DNA of 64,000 nt from Dioscorea cayenensis subsp. rotundata (Eukaryota; Streptophyta; Magnoliopsida; Dioscoreales; Dioscoreaceae). The DNA lies in the NCBI RefSeq assembly GCF_009730915.1, contig NC_052481.1, positions 21,364,461 to 21,428,460 of the forward strand. Reading direction: 5' to 3'. Both the position numbers and the translations under genes were made by a program. The notes beneath the pieces are model-generated. The model was not told the DNA's origin and did not search any database. It worked only from the letters and a program-made list of their open reading frames with translations. Positions 24,001-38,155 of this stretch are shown here, one piece after another. Numbering within the stretch: the first letter of the stretch is position 1; every line of letters begins with the position of its first letter.

Positions 24001-27000
24001 CCCATGCAGTGATATTGACACCACTGTCAACAGAAAAATAATTTGAGAGGAACACATTACTTTATAATTATATTTTGAACAAATAACCAACAGTATCACC
24101 ATCACATGCATAGTGTAAAAAAATAAAGTTTTTGCTTACCGGGAAGCAACGCATCATATAAAGAAGAGGATTTGAGGATAAATCAAGCCCATCAACATGA
24201 TGCTGACTAAACACCGCCATGCGAACCTGAACAGACATTAAGAGACATTAAGTTAAATCATAAAAAAAGATTTAAACAACAATAAAAGCAGCAGTCAAAT
24301 TATTCCAGGCGATCAAGTCACTACAAAAAAGAAGAGAAAACACATACAGTGCTCAGACGAACAAACAATACCTTGGCAGAACGAAAAACTGTTCCAGAAG
24401 TTGGTTGGAGTTCTCCAGAGATTAATTTTAGAATAGTTGACTTGCCGATACCATTGGGACCAACCACTGTAACCGATGTTTATACTGAATTTAGCCAAAG
24501 AATAAAAATTATAGAGAGAAACAACTATATTGCACAAGTAACACAGGAAACAAACCATGTAGCTTTGACTCTTCTATTAGTTAAAAATTTCTAGTCTGAC
24601 ACTAAAGGGCAAACATATATTACCCCTTCCTTACCAAGGATGAATATGGCTACCAAAATTTCTTCTCAACTATCCTTGTACAGTAGCATGAAGCACCCAC
24701 CATGTTTGAGGAAAAAGAAAACCAGTTAAATTATCCAGGTGATCTTAACAACTGTCCATAGCTAAAATTCAGTACGGTGGTAGCAATGCATCAATACAGC
24801 ATAAACTTTTCCTAGCCCAAGAACTAGAAAGCAAAGCAGACTGACATGGCCTAGGAATCAGATAGCAGAGTCTGACACCAAAATAGCTAAATAGATGACA
24901 ATAATGGAAGTCAAAATTATAGAGTGATCACAATATAAGAACCACGATCTGCAGATCCTAATATGATAGATACTTGAATACTCCACAGCACTACTCTAAT
25001 TTATCAAACAGAAAAACAGATAACAAGTGAATGTTTTGCCCAAGGAATTGACATCTTGCACAACTTATGGGTTTATATTTAAATAAGTAAACCTTATACT
25101 TACTAGCTATTCGACTGTCTAGGTCTATTCCAAAATTCAAATTCTTAAACAATGTAGGCCCTCCTGGATAACCGAAAGATGCATCACTGCAAACAAATAG
25201 AACGCAACAATCCAGTTCAAATCAGTGCTTAGTTAGAGAAATTAAAGCAGATAAAGGAATTTCTAATTCAATCATGATCAAGCAATTAATATCAATGATC
25301 AGTTCAATAAGACAAGAAAAGAAAAAAAGAGAAAGTTACCAACTCAGAGGCCTACCCGATCGATGTCAAAAATTCATTTCAATTAGAAGTTTAAATGACA
25401 TTTTATTCACAGATAAGATGATCTCTTTTAAAAAATTTAGTAGTTTCCCTTCTTTTCATGTTATTAGAAATGGTTAAAAAAAAAATCTAATTGGCTAAAT
25501 TATAATCAGACTGAAGTGCCCTTAGTAAACTATGCATATAAATCTAACTCTTCTGGAGTAAGTGAGAAAAAAATAAATTCGGATTTCAAGCATTAAAAAT
25601 CAAAACCTGAAACTTATGATGGGTGGACCAGGTCGATCATCAGGGGTGGGGAACTCAAATTTGTAGCTGCAAAAGAAAAGATATGATGTTTAACCAAAGA
25701 AAGTGGATGTTTGATAAAGAAATTTATAAAGTAAATCAATAAATAAAATCCATTTCCCATAATAAGGAAGATGAACTCAATGTAAGTAGGAGGTATACTC
25801 TGGATCATTGATGATTTCCTCTACATGACCCATTCGCTCCAATGCCTACATAAAAACAAAATACGAACAAGTAATTGACTAATATTGTTCTGAACACATA
25901 CATATGCACTATTAGAAAGACAAACTTATTCCATAGTACAAGGGAAACTGGTACCAAAGGAAACCACCCATTCTGACCAAAATGGTTAAAATTTGGTTGA
26001 TTATAATCAAGAATAGATTATGTACTCAAACACCATATAATGTAATTATTTTAGTAGAATGGGAACAAGGCGCTGAGGGCAGAACCTTTATTCTTGACTG
26101 GACCAGAGAGGCACGTTTAGCATTATAACGGAATTTATCAATAAATGCCTGTCAAGAAAAGTAATAGACGTAATGTTAGTTTCAAAATACGTGTGATTAT
26201 AAATCCAAGTGAAAATAATCATGAACATCATTTCAAAACTAATGAATCCCCAAAATCAAATCTTTTATTATCAGAAGGGACAATAACAGGACATTGTACA
26301 ATACTTTATCACCAGAAAAACCAAAGCACCCTATTATAGCAACACTTGCAATGTAGTCCATCTTTCATTCTCCTCTAAGAGTAGAAACTATAGCATGTTT
26401 TGACAACAGATATGAACATATTGCAAAACAAAGTTTACTCTAGCTATAGGGCTCCATTGCATGCTCTTTACTATTTTCTAATATTTATAGGAGAAAAATT
26501 TGGTACAGAACCAGGGATTAAAACTTACCTTGATAAACCAAATGATACTCATTTCTAATACATGTATAACATAAATGGCAGCAAAAACATGCAGCTCTAT
26601 TTAACTGCTTGAAGATGGAATCATGGAACTGGAGATCACACCTGCATGTGGGCTCTAGCCTTTTCACTTGTCTCAAAGGCCTTCTGCTGATTTCGGAGCT
26701 GCTCCTCACGTGTTCTTTCAAAGGTATCATAGTCTCCCTTATAAGCAATCAGTTTTTGATTATGTAAATGGAGTATATCTGTAACTACCTGAAAAGACAT
26801 TAATAAGGCCATTACAGAAACTTCTGAAGAATCTTCTAAAATTATATTCCCAATGAATTATGAGTTTGTTGTGCCTATTCTGAAGAAGATATGTGGTACA
26901 TACCGTATTTAGGAACTCTCTAGCATGAGAAACAACAATGAACGTCTTTGGCCATTTCACTAGGTAGGACTCCAGCCATAACACGGCATGAAGATCAAGA

Positions 27001-29826
27001 TGATTCTATAACAAAGCAAAGATTTTCATTCAATCAACCAATAGAAGAGTAAACAATATAACACAATCAGAGTTACCGTAGGCTCATCAAGAAGTAGCAA
27101 GTCAGGCTCGACGAATAAAGCACGTGCTAGAGCTATTCGCATACGCCATCCTCCAGAAAAAGATTTAGTAGGCTTTTTCTGCATTTCTGGACTGAAGCTA
27201 AGACCCTGGAAAGTTGACAACGATTGCATGAATTACCAATACAAAATAGCACTACTCTGGAGAAAAAAAACCAAAAGATGTGCAGTAAAAATGTAGCTTC
27301 CATATACATGAAAAGTTCACGTATTGTTGTTTGCAATAATAATATGTTTACACAAATACATCCTTGCGCCTATCTATTTTAGGTGATATGCACATGAACC
27401 AGACTAGATCTGAGATTCTAAGGTGAACTAATTAGATGATATGAAAGCGAGTCAAAGAGACTGACAGCAAAGAACTACAAAATCACAAAACAAAATTATG
27501 GAACAGATGATAAAAAATCAGATGGCTGAAATCAAAGTGAGGCCAAGGAAACAAGAACAAACCATCAAGGTTTGCTGCTGATTCGTTGTTTTTCAACAAT
27601 CACATCATTTCCTTTAGCTGATTAACACAAAGGATGATTGTAAAGTGAATGAAGAATCAATCAATTAACACTTTTAATAACACTAGATCTGGCCGTGTTG
27701 AATACTTGTCCTTGTATCTGTCTCCAAAAACTCTTAGAAAGTATTGCTGCCTCCTAAGGGAATGCGTAAGAGCATCAAATCAACTCTTAGAAGTTAATTC
27801 TCTGTCTCCAACCCTTCTATCTTAAAAAAAAATTTATGGGCTTGAAATATAGTAGTCTTGCACATGCCAAGAAATGTTGTGCAAATCATATATACTTCAT
27901 TTTAATAGCACCTGATCAACATTCATAGACACAAAGGTTTATGTAGTTACATCCAGACAGTAGTGCTCTTCCGAAGATGGTTAATCTTCAAATATTGTGG
28001 ATGTGAGATGTGGAACCAACCTATAAAATTTTAAAAGAGGAGGTATACCATGTTTCCTTCTATACATTTGATTTATACCTTCCAAAAAACAAGAAAATAT
28101 TTCAATTGGAGCACCAATAAATGTTTAAAACACATAGCATGTAATGGTCTACAGTACAATCAAAGTTAAATTAGCACGGAGAATTTAACATTTTCAAGGG
28201 CTCAAGAAACTAACCGCAAGAATTGAAGCAGCACGTGCCTCTGCTGAATATGCATCAATGAATTCGAGCCTTTTATACACCTCTTCAAGCCTTTTTGAAA
28301 TAGTATCTTTGTCAAGGCCCCCTTTAAGATGTCCATTACTATTCCCAAATTCAGCTTCATATTCCAGATCTCTCTTCAAGAGATAAGAGTGATTTAGCAA
28401 CACAAATAAAAACATAAATAGAATTAAACATGATTGAGCAGTAACAAACTAAAGAACCCATAAGATGATATAAAATTGTTTGATTGAACAGTTAAAGAAC
28501 TAAAGATTCCAGATAGATGGTAAAATTTGTTCTGATAATATATCAAATAAACACCAAAAGAACCTGTTGAGAAAGTAGCTGGGCTTCTTCTTCCAGCAGC
28601 TGTGCCCTTTCAATATCAGCTAATAGGACACACTGCAGAGCTGATGTATTATCTCCCACAACTTCTTGTTCCACATGTAATATTTGGCAGTTCCTAGGAA
28701 TACCATCAATAGCATGCATGGCCATATGTCTGAGGAAAGACGTTTTACCAGTCCCATTTCTGCCAACAAGACCTGCAAATATAAAGAGTGTGATATTAAA
28801 GAATATCAACCACACTCCAACTTACATACTGCCTGCCTAAGTGCCATATGAACACCAACAGAGCAAAAGTCTGGATTCATTTGCAGTAACTCACCATAGT
28901 GTCTTCCAAAAGAAAGAGTAACTGAAGCATCAGTGATTAGATCACGGCCACCAACGGAGATGTTGAAGTTCTCCATATGTATATCCTTGGCTGCCGACCC
29001 TCCATCACCTTCATGTCTTACAGACACAACTGGCATTCCTGCTTTAACAGCTTCCATCTCCTTCAAATGCATTTGATATTGGGCCTACAAAGAAAAAAAC
29101 CATAATCCATAAGCCATTGCAGAGCACAAATAAAAACACTTAATTTTCACCTAAAACATCCAAAGAAAATCAAATTTGCATTCCATATCAATCCTCCCAT
29201 CTAGATAAACTGCTACCACTAAAAGATCAGTATGGCACAAGCGAACCTCTCTCTGTCTCTCCTCTTTCCGCTTTCTTCTCTCGAGCTTTACTCTATCGCG
29301 TTCAGTCAACACAGGACCATCCAACAACTCAACCTTTTTCTTTACAGGTTCACCATCGTCCATCCCATCAAACATCCGCAGCGGTGTCGCTAGGCTCCGC
29401 ACGGCTTCCTTTGGCTTCACCAACCCATGTTTGCCAAACTTCTCCGAGATTTTGCTGCAAACCTACATTTCCAGACAACCAAAACGAAACTAAACCTCCA
29501 ATTCTTGGATTTCTGTCACAAAAAACCTCTAATTCTTGGATTTCTAAAAGCCCTAATACGAAAATTCACATCAGGTATCCTGAAAATCAAGAATCAAGAT
29601 CCGACATGGCTAGGGCTATACCAATCGGCCTTCCTCGTAGTCTTCAACACAGCCGGAATCAACAAGGAGGTCACCGACGGCCTCAAAAGCGCCATCGCCA
29701 TCGACGCCGAAGTCGAAATCCTCGTCGGCTGAGGACGTTGATAATGTAGTCGATGATGGGCTTATCGACGTCCACCGCTCGACTGCCTAGCACATCGTGC
29801 ACCACCGAGCTCGCTACCACCGCCAT
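21033..29826 (-). CDS. ABCF3: ABC transporter F family member 3 (ABCF3/GCN20-type ATPase), 18 exons
   Basis: A soluble twin-ATPase ABC protein of the GCN20/ABCF class. It has no membrane segments and acts in translation or the GCN pathway rather than transport. Exons on the minus strand are 29622–29826, 29247–29462, 28895–29084, 28564–28772, 28215–28373, 27077–27205, 26904–27005, 26642–26788, 26086–26148, 25799–25845, 25607–25666, 25104–25186, 24372–24466, 24140–24226, 22394–22481, 22139–22224, 21262–21324 and 21033–21158. NBD1 has Walker [10 protein letters not shown] (about residue 207), signature FSGGWRMR and Walker [16 protein letters not shown]2 has GPNGIGKST (about 539), LSGGQKSR and [11 protein letters not shown]. 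One extra base at 29730 in exon 1 (INVL then DEDFDFG) breaks the frame. Without it the exons sum to 2154 nt, giving 717 aa. Confidence 0.93.
23260..23880. repeat. Diverged direct duplication inside ABCF3 intron 14
   Basis: Intron 14 (22482–24139) is by far the longest in the gene. Within it, 23263–23500 resembles 23540–23880. Examples are AAATAAATCATAATG...GTTTTTTCCTGC with AAATAAATCACAAAG...GTTTTTTCCTAC, and CATTCAAATAATTTTGTATAT with CTATTCAAATAATTTTATATC shortened. It is probably an old insertion that was partly duplicated. Confidence 0.5.
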
Positions 29827-31745
29827 CGCCGCTCCTCTTCTCCGGCTTCTCCTGCCCTTCGCGGCGAAGGCTCGATGAGACTTTATTAGAAGCTGGAGCT
29901 CGAGGATTTGGGATTGGCTTTATGAGCCGGTTTCGATTGGGTTCGAACCCAATTGGCTAAACCAATTAGTTAGCTGGTTGTGTCACGACGTTGAGAATTG
30001 ATTAGTTAAGTTAGATTCTGGTTTGCATAAGAGAATAAAAAATAAATAAATATTTTTTTAAAAAAATAATAGTGGACAAATGAAAAGAAATAAAATACAA
30101 ACCAATTGTAGTTGGAATAATCTGGGTGGTAAGACACCTTGGCAGTAAATAGATATGTGCAGATTCAAAACCTCATGTCAGTAGTATTATAATGTAATAT
30201 TATTTGGTTTCGGAAACAATGAGTGAACAATATTGTATAAAATAATGTACTATTTGTAAAGATTAATTTTAAAAAGTGATTTGAATTATTTTTATATTTT
30301 AAAATTTATTTGGTTTTTGATAAAAGTTATTCATGATGAATAATGAAAGAAAAAACCTATTTAGCCAATTTTAAAATCCATCAACTTTTTATAATGAATT
30401 ATTTACGACTGACTTTAGAAGCCGTGTAAAGACATTTTACACCCAATTATTCTAGATAAGTAGGTAACTTTTGCCTTCCATGATGAATGACAAATAAAGC
30501 ATTTTAAATTATACAACAATAAGCCTCTACAGACTAGAAATGCTCATTAAGCCCATACGAAAAGGTTTTTGGTTAATATCTAAGTATTAATGTACAAGCT
30601 CAATATATATATGATATATGATATATATACATATATAAATAAGATGTTTTTTTGATTTAAATGTAGTGATTTTATCCCCTCAAAAATAAAAAAAGTAAAT
30701 AAAAATTTCTATACCTCTCTACTCTTATACTCTTATAATAAGGTGGTTGATATTTCATTCTTTTTCCTAATTGTGATGTTAAAAATTCAAATTGTATCTC
30801 ACAGTTTTGCGAAAGTGCTCCACCTGTTTTTGGTAAAATGCTCACGTTTCTCATTTCAGAAAAACTACAATATTCATAAATAGTCATTTTACTAAACCAT
30901 ACTAAATATTAATTAAACTCAAATGAGACAAAACAATTCAACAAAAATAGCATTCAGCAGGACAAAGCATCTTAAATTAAAAATCACTAGAGATGGATTA
31001 AAAAGTTGCATCCTCCTGTTCTAAAAGTGATAATTTTTTAAGTACTAAAATATGATAATTTATTGAAGTCTAAAGAATTATTTTTATGAGTTTCAATTCT
31101 ATCATGCTAAACAAATGTGTATGCTAATCGCCTTTATATAATAAGAATCAATTACCCATCCAAGCAAGCTATCCCAGAGTTAATCTCAAAAGACGCAATT
31201 TTATCAAGCCATAGCTCAGGCAAAACTTTGGAATCATAAAAACAAAAGGCTTCTTTTTCCCAAAAACTTAAAAATGAGGCACACTAAACCTTTCTTTTCT
31301 CAAAAATAAATATATAAATAAATTGAAACAAACAAAAGGCTTAACAATAGAACCAAACCCAAGCCTTCTAAACAGAAGGAATAGGTCCATCTAAACTCAA
31401 AAATAAAATTTGATGCAAACCTGGGTGTTGTTGGCTTCCAATACAGGACCTGGCAACAAGAGACACATAAGCAAAGTGAAGATGAAGATGGTTTTGCTTT
31501 AAACTCTCAGGATTCCAAAGATACCTCACAAACTATTCACCCTAATTATAAAAATAAAATAAAAAAATAGCTAGATGCAGGATTACGGATTACTAAAATA
31601 TTCTCCATACATGATTCAAATATACACAATAGAGAAGCAAAGATACAGAGAAGCTTTCATAAAAATAAAAAGTAAAGTGCATAAATTTTAATAAAACATT
31701 AAAAAAAAAGTGTATGTGTATATATATATAATCTTTCTGAGCACT
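29827..31745. other. ABCF3 upstream region and AT-rich intergenic DNA
   Basis: The first 60 bases upstream of the ABCF3 ATG are GC-rich and fit a 5' leader. Beyond about 30000 the sequence is AT-rich with no recognisable gene up to the 3' end of the receptor-like protein. Confidence 0.5.
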
Positions 31746-34700
31746 CTAATGATTTATCGACATCATCTTGATACTCATCCTTGCAAAGCTCACTGCAATA
31801 TAAATATAGATCTTGTTGTATGTGTTGTCTACGCAATGGAAATAAGCATGCCTCCATTTCTTCTTGAATATTAAGACACCCCAAATGGTCCAGAATCCAA
31901 CTGCAAACCCTGACAAAGATCCAATGTACATCCATAGCATCCCATCATCTTCATCTTTTCCAGCACTTAACTCTTCGTTAATTATTCCACCATCTTTAGT
32001 GCAATTGTCACTCAGAGGATATCCACAAAGATGATTTCCAATGTAAATAGAAGAGTCATTGAATGTGTTGAACTGATTACCTGATGGTATCCTTCCTGAC
32101 AAGTTGTTATATGATACATTGAAGTGTTCCAAGAATGTCAAGTTTGATAAAGTTGCAGGTATACTTCCTGAAAGTTCATTTCTTGATAAGTCTAGTGATT
32201 GTAGCTGCTTCATTCTACCCAATTTGTTTGGAATCTCACCTTGTAAAGTATTTCCAGAGAGGTTTAAACTCTGAAGACCATACAAACTTGCTAGCTCTTC
32301 AGGGATGTTCCCTGACAACTCATTATTGGAAAGGTCAATGTAATTTAGAAATGCAATATTGCGTTGATTATATTCATCATCTCTTCCTCTAAAACTTAAG
32401 AGCATGGTTTCTTTATTTGCGATCACCATATGTATCCAACCAATAGTGTCTGGGAGCATTTGCATGGCAGTCAAGTTGCTCAAACTCTTTGGAATAGGAC
32501 CTGAGAGATTATTGCTTGACAAATCAAGTATTTGTAGATATTGGAGTTGAGAAAGTTCTTGTGGGATGTGATTAACAAAAGCATTCGACTTTAACATAAG
32601 AACCGTTAAATATGATAGCCGTTCTCCTATCCATGCTGGTATGCTTCCAGTGAAATTGTTGCTTCTGAGATCAAGAGTGACCAATTGACTGCAGTTCTTT
32701 AAAGAATAAGGGAGCTCACCAGACATTTTATTATGGTTCAACAATAGAGAGTTTAGATAACTAAGATGAGATATTGAACCTGGTATAGCTCCAGATATAT
32801 TGTTGTATGCCAAATCAATATCTGATAGCATAGATGAATTTGACCAACAATCAGGGAGCTCACCTGATAAATGATTTTTAGAGAAATCGATGGCTCCAAT
32901 GTCCTTCATTTGACACAACCATTCAGGAACACTGTCATTTAATTTGTTCATGGAAATTGAGATGTAAATATCAGAAAAAAATGTGTCATTTAGCATAATT
33001 CGAGGGATAGGACCTGAAAAAGAGTTATTAGAGAGGTCTATGGAAGAAAAGGTGGGGCTCTTCATGTGGAGATTTGGTAAAGGACCTGAAAACAAATTAG
33101 AAGAAAGATCAAGTTTTCTCATGCGAGTGAAAGTTAAGAATTTGGGTATCATCCCTTGAATTTGATTAAATGAGAGGTCTAAATCAAAAAGGTTGCGAGT
33201 AGTCAAGTTCCACAACCAGTCAGGCATTGTGCTTGAGATTCTATTCTGGGACATATCAAGTGTCTCCAACTTGTGTTGGGTCTGAAGCCACGTTGGGAAT
33301 TCCGGACCAACTAAGCATGACCTGATTCTTAACTCACTGAGAAGAAAAGGAGGAACCCAGTTAGCACTCACATTGAAAACCAGTGAGTTACTTGACATAT
33401 CAAGTGTTTTTAAATTCCCAAGGTGAGTGAATGGTTCTTCAGATATAGCACCACTCAGCTGATTATAAGAAAGATCCAAATATCCCAGCTGTGCAATATT
33501 TCCAAATTCCTTTGGTAATGTCCCTGTTAGTTGATTAGAAGAAAGATCCAAATATGCCAGCTGTGCAAGATTTCCAAACTCCTTTGGTAATGTCCCTGTT
33601 AGTTGATTATCAAAAAGCAATAATTCCTCCAAAAAAGAAAGTGATGCTAGGGATGAAGGAACAGAGCCGGAGAATGAGTTGCGTGAGAGATCAAGAAGCT
33701 TGAGATTCTTGATTTCTCCAATCCAGTCTGGTATATCTCCTTTAAGTTCAGTGGAACTTAAGTGCAAATGAGTGAGACTATTCTTAAGACAGCCAGAAAA
33801 CACACCTTCAAGTTCAGCCAGTCTCTTGTAGATACTCAAGCTTTTCGAGTCCAGAGTTTGCAAGCTGCAAAGACTGCCCATGCTTTCAGGTATGCTTATC
33901 TCACTGGGTTGACTCTTATAATCATTTGTAATATAATAAGTAGCTGACACTTTGAGAGAAGGTACCATGGTGGTGGTGCGGTGATGAAGTTCATTTTGAC
34001 TGAGGTCTAGAGATTGTAGGCTCTTGATGTTGAACAACCAGGAAATCCCCGAGAAATTGATATGGTTGTAAGAGAGGTCAAGAACAGACAGAGATGAGAA
34101 GTTGAGATGAGGAATGGAAAAAGGAAGCTTTTCTATCTCACACCCAGACAAATGCAGCTCATTTATGGAAGGAAGCTTGCTGAGAGTTAGGAACAAGCTA
34201 CTTGAGATGCTGCTCAAGTTGACGCCACTCATATCCAAGTGTTGCAATGAAGTGAGATTAGAAAGCCATTCATAATCATGCCCCCCGATGTTATCAAAAT
34301 AATTGTAACTGATGTCTAGATATTGAAGGCTTTTTAGGTTGAATAGGAAGTAAGGCACTGATAAATTGATGGAGTTGTAAGAGAGATCAAGGATGGAGAG
34401 AGATGAGAAGTTGAGATGGGGAATGAAAAGAGGAATGCTTTCAAACCAACAATCAGACAAACGTATCTCCTTTATGGAAGGAAGCTTGTTCAGGGCTAGA
34501 AACAAGCTACTTGATGAGTTACTGAAAAAGGGGAGACCACTCATACCCAAGTGTTGCAATGAAATAAGATGAGAAAGCCATTGATGAGCAGGATCATCAA
34601 CATAAACTCCATCATTATATGAGAGGTCAAGAGTGTGCAAACTGGAGAGATTTCCAAAATTAGCAGGAATGAGTCCACCAAAGTAAGAATAAGAGAGATT

Positions 34701-35056
34701 GAGGTATCTCAATTCCTTGAACTGACCGATGAATGATGGAATACTTGTTCCATTGAAGAAGTTGCAACTCAAGTCAAGATAATTCAAATGTTGAAGTTGA
34801 AGCAAAGATGGAGAGATCTCACCTCCCAGCTGCAAGTAATGCAAGTACTGCAACTGCAAGTAATCCGAGTCATCCTTGAAGAAATAAGACTCGTCTGACC
34901 ACGGATACGGACCCCTGAGTTGCAGTCCAACAATGTTACCGGTGAGGTTGTCACAATGGACTCCTTCCCATGAGCAGCAGTCTTGTCCCATCACCCAAGA
35001 TGACAACTTGTTGTTTGGATCTTGAACATGCTTCTTGAAGTCAAGAAGGGCCATTC
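31746..35056 (-). CDS. LRR receptor-like protein (EIX/RLP type), N-terminus lost in assembly gap
   Basis: A single long open frame of about 1,100 codons. In order it has an N-terminal LRR cap (ALLDFKKHVQDPNNKLSSW, then DCCSWEGVHCD), many 23–25-residue plant-type LRRs (LxxLDLSxNxLSGxIP), a non-LRR island near TIGWIHMVIANKET, the final LRRs, a C-terminal cap (GNHLCGYPLSDNC), an acidic spacer (AGKDEDDG), one membrane helix (about residues 1040–1063, GSLSGFAVGFWTIWG) and a short basic tail. There is no kinase domain, so it is a receptor-like protein, the class that senses apoplastic signals through SOBIR1-type partners. The first in-view Met is internal to the LRR cap. The signal peptide should lie in the N gap. 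Two neighbouring LRRs at 33480–33610 are near duplicates. Confidence 0.9.
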
Positions 35057-36056
35057 NNNNNNNNNNNNNNNNNNNNNNNNNNNNNNNNNNNNNNNNNNNN
35101 NNNNNNNNNNNNNNNNNNNNNNNNNNNNNNNNNNNNNNNNNNNNNNNNNNNNNNNNNNNNNNNNNNNNNNNNNNNNNNNNNNNNNNNNNNNNNNNNNNNN
35201 NNNNNNNNNNNNNNNNNNNNNNNNNNNNNNNNNNNNNNNNNNNNNNNNNNNNNNNNNNNNNNNNNNNNNNNNNNNNNNNNNNNNNNNNNNNNNNNNNNNN
35301 NNNNNNNNNNNNNNNNNNNNNNNNNNNNNNNNNNNNNNNNNNNNNNNNNNNNNNNNNNNNNNNNNNNNNNNNNNNNNNNNNNNNNNNNNNNNNNNNNNNN
35401 NNNNNNNNNNNNNNNNNNNNNNNNNNNNNNNNNNNNNNNNNNNNNNNNNNNNNNNNNNNNNNNNNNNNNNNNNNNNNNNNNNNNNNNNNNNNNNNNNNNN
35501 NNNNNNNNNNNNNNNNNNNNNNNNNNNNNNNNNNNNNNNNNNNNNNNNNNNNNNNNNNNNNNNNNNNNNNNNNNNNNNNNNNNNNNNNNNNNNNNNNNNN
35601 NNNNNNNNNNNNNNNNNNNNNNNNNNNNNNNNNNNNNNNNNNNNNNNNNNNNNNNNNNNNNNNNNNNNNNNNNNNNNNNNNNNNNNNNNNNNNNNNNNNN
35701 NNNNNNNNNNNNNNNNNNNNNNNNNNNNNNNNNNNNNNNNNNNNNNNNNNNNNNNNNNNNNNNNNNNNNNNNNNNNNNNNNNNNNNNNNNNNNNNNNNNN
35801 NNNNNNNNNNNNNNNNNNNNNNNNNNNNNNNNNNNNNNNNNNNNNNNNNNNNNNNNNNNNNNNNNNNNNNNNNNNNNNNNNNNNNNNNNNNNNNNNNNNN
35901 NNNNNNNNNNNNNNNNNNNNNNNNNNNNNNNNNNNNNNNNNNNNNNNNNNNNNNNNNNNNNNNNNNNNNNNNNNNNNNNNNNNNNNNNNNNNNNNNNNNN
36001 NNNNNNNNNNNNNNNNNNNNNNNNNNNNNNNNNNNNNNNNNNNNNNNNNNNNNNNN
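35057..36056. other. Assembly gap of exactly 1000 N
   Basis: The round size suggests a placeholder for a gap of unknown length, not a measured distance. Open frames that run through it are meaningless. Confidence 0.98.
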
Positions 36057-38121
36057 ATTTTAAACTATAAAACTATATATTTAAACGTTATAGAATATAA
36101 TTAAACGGAGAACAAAATATTTAAACAATAATAATAGTTAAACAGAATACTAAAGTTAAAGCTAAAAAAATGTTAAACATTAAAGACTTATGTTAGACAT
36201 CTTCAGATTTATTCCTTTCCATCGAGAAGCTCGTTTCTACCTCTCTAGATTCACCACAAGATCCTGGATCTCAACGTTCTCCCCCCCGGCCACCAGAAAC
36301 GCACGTTAAGCGACCAGCAACCCTAAACCGTGGTTCTTCCCGCGACTATCTCGACCGGAAAATCTCCATGCCATACGCCGCCCGCCACACGCCCATGCCG
36401 GTATCGACGAATCAACGATCCAGAACGAGTAGATGTATTTGGAAGAGGACCGCCCACGAGGTCACCATCGAGTTTACAAAATATCTTCTCCTCCCCAAGG
36501 CCCAGAGCGCTCGATGGAGTCTCGTCTCGTAGGTCTGACAACCACCCACCGTTTCTTCGAAGACCACGCGCCATCGCAACGCACCAAGAACGAGCCACAT
36601 CTGAGGTTCAAACTCGCGCCTCGATCCGAATTTAGGCACCATCGCATCAAAAGAGAATCAAGAAGGGCCTCTGTATAGCTTCCACCAAATAACGCAAACG
36701 CCCTTCAATCTGCCGAGGGGCATGTAACTTTCAATTCCAAGGCTCCAACCGCAAATAGAACGCCATTAACTAGGTCGACCGCCATAATCATAAGCCTCGC
36801 AGAGAAAAAGTTTGAAATATAAGGTTTAAACCAGAACCCGTTATTAAAAGAGATATAAATGTTAAAGAGACCCATTTTAAATGTAGAGATAAACAGACAA
36901 CAAATGTTAAACAAACATCTCATTTAAACGTCAACCTTGAAACAACTATATCAAACGAAACGGAAATGTACATATAAATATTACAAAATCATAATAATCG
37001 AAAACTATTTATAGTGATACATACAAAATGCAAACAAACAAAACCCACTGAAATCGCGACTAACAAAACCCCAAGAAATCCATCAATATCTTCCAACAAA
37101 ACAGAGCACAAAACAAAACCGAAACTTCTTTCTAATGTATCAACATAAACCATACTCAACCTTAACGAACATGAAACGCAACATACTGACTTCCTTCAGA
37201 TACGTGGAAAGGGAAAAAGAAGCAATTAGAGGCACGAGAGACAACTGAGACAAAAAAGTAAGAGCGAGTAAAAAACAATAACGTAATTCTCTACGAAACC
37301 CCACCAATCGCGAGGCACACGACTCCATGCAAGGGCATTGCCAAAAATTTGAAACCACACTACATCCGTTTGGGGGCTAAAACACTTAAAGGAGGTTGGG
37401 AAAACTAACGTTTTAATTACAAACTTAAAGAGTTTTTAGAATTCCACTTAAAAAAATAAAAACATGTTTATTAAAATAAAACCTAGCAGAAAAGCGTGAC
37501 TGAATATTAAGGAATACGGAAATTTTTAAAATTAATTAATCATTCATGCTTTCACTGTTCAGTCTTCGCCAGAAAGTGACATATTATTGTTGAAGAAGTC
37601 AAAATTATAATATGTAGAGTATATCATATTTTATTTATTTTGAAAATTTTCATTTTCATTTTTTTTATTCTGAATCCAGTGAGCTAGACTTATTGGATGT
37701 ATATTGTAAATGATGTAGCACTTTTAATGCCTTCCCATTTGCACCATCACCATCCAATTCTTTGGCTAAGCTTCACCAAATTTTCAATTTTTTTTTTATT
37801 TTTATTTTTTATTTATTTTTTTTATAAAGTAGATCAACCACAAATTTATTAAAAAAAAGTTTATTTTTAATTATATATACCTTTTCTTTCCTTCAGATTA
37901 TTTTTTTCTAAATCTTATTTTTATTTGTTTTTTTTTATCATCATATATCTTCGTAGAATGTCCACATATGATGTATTCTATATATACATATTCTATACAC
38001 ACTTGAGTTGAGTTAGACACGTAATGATGACTTGTAATGTGAACTGCACCGCATATAGAAAAATGGATTGAAGTTCCCTTTAATTAAAACTTATTTTTTT
38101 AAATAAAGATTTATAATCCAG

Positions 38122-38155
<34 letters not shown>

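Noticed and set aside
35022-36104. Open frames running through the N block
   Set aside because: They consist of N and have no meaning.
36323-36678. Arginine-rich frames on both strands right of the gap
   Set aside because: Overlapping frames on both strands of a CG-containing block, with no motif or family resemblance.
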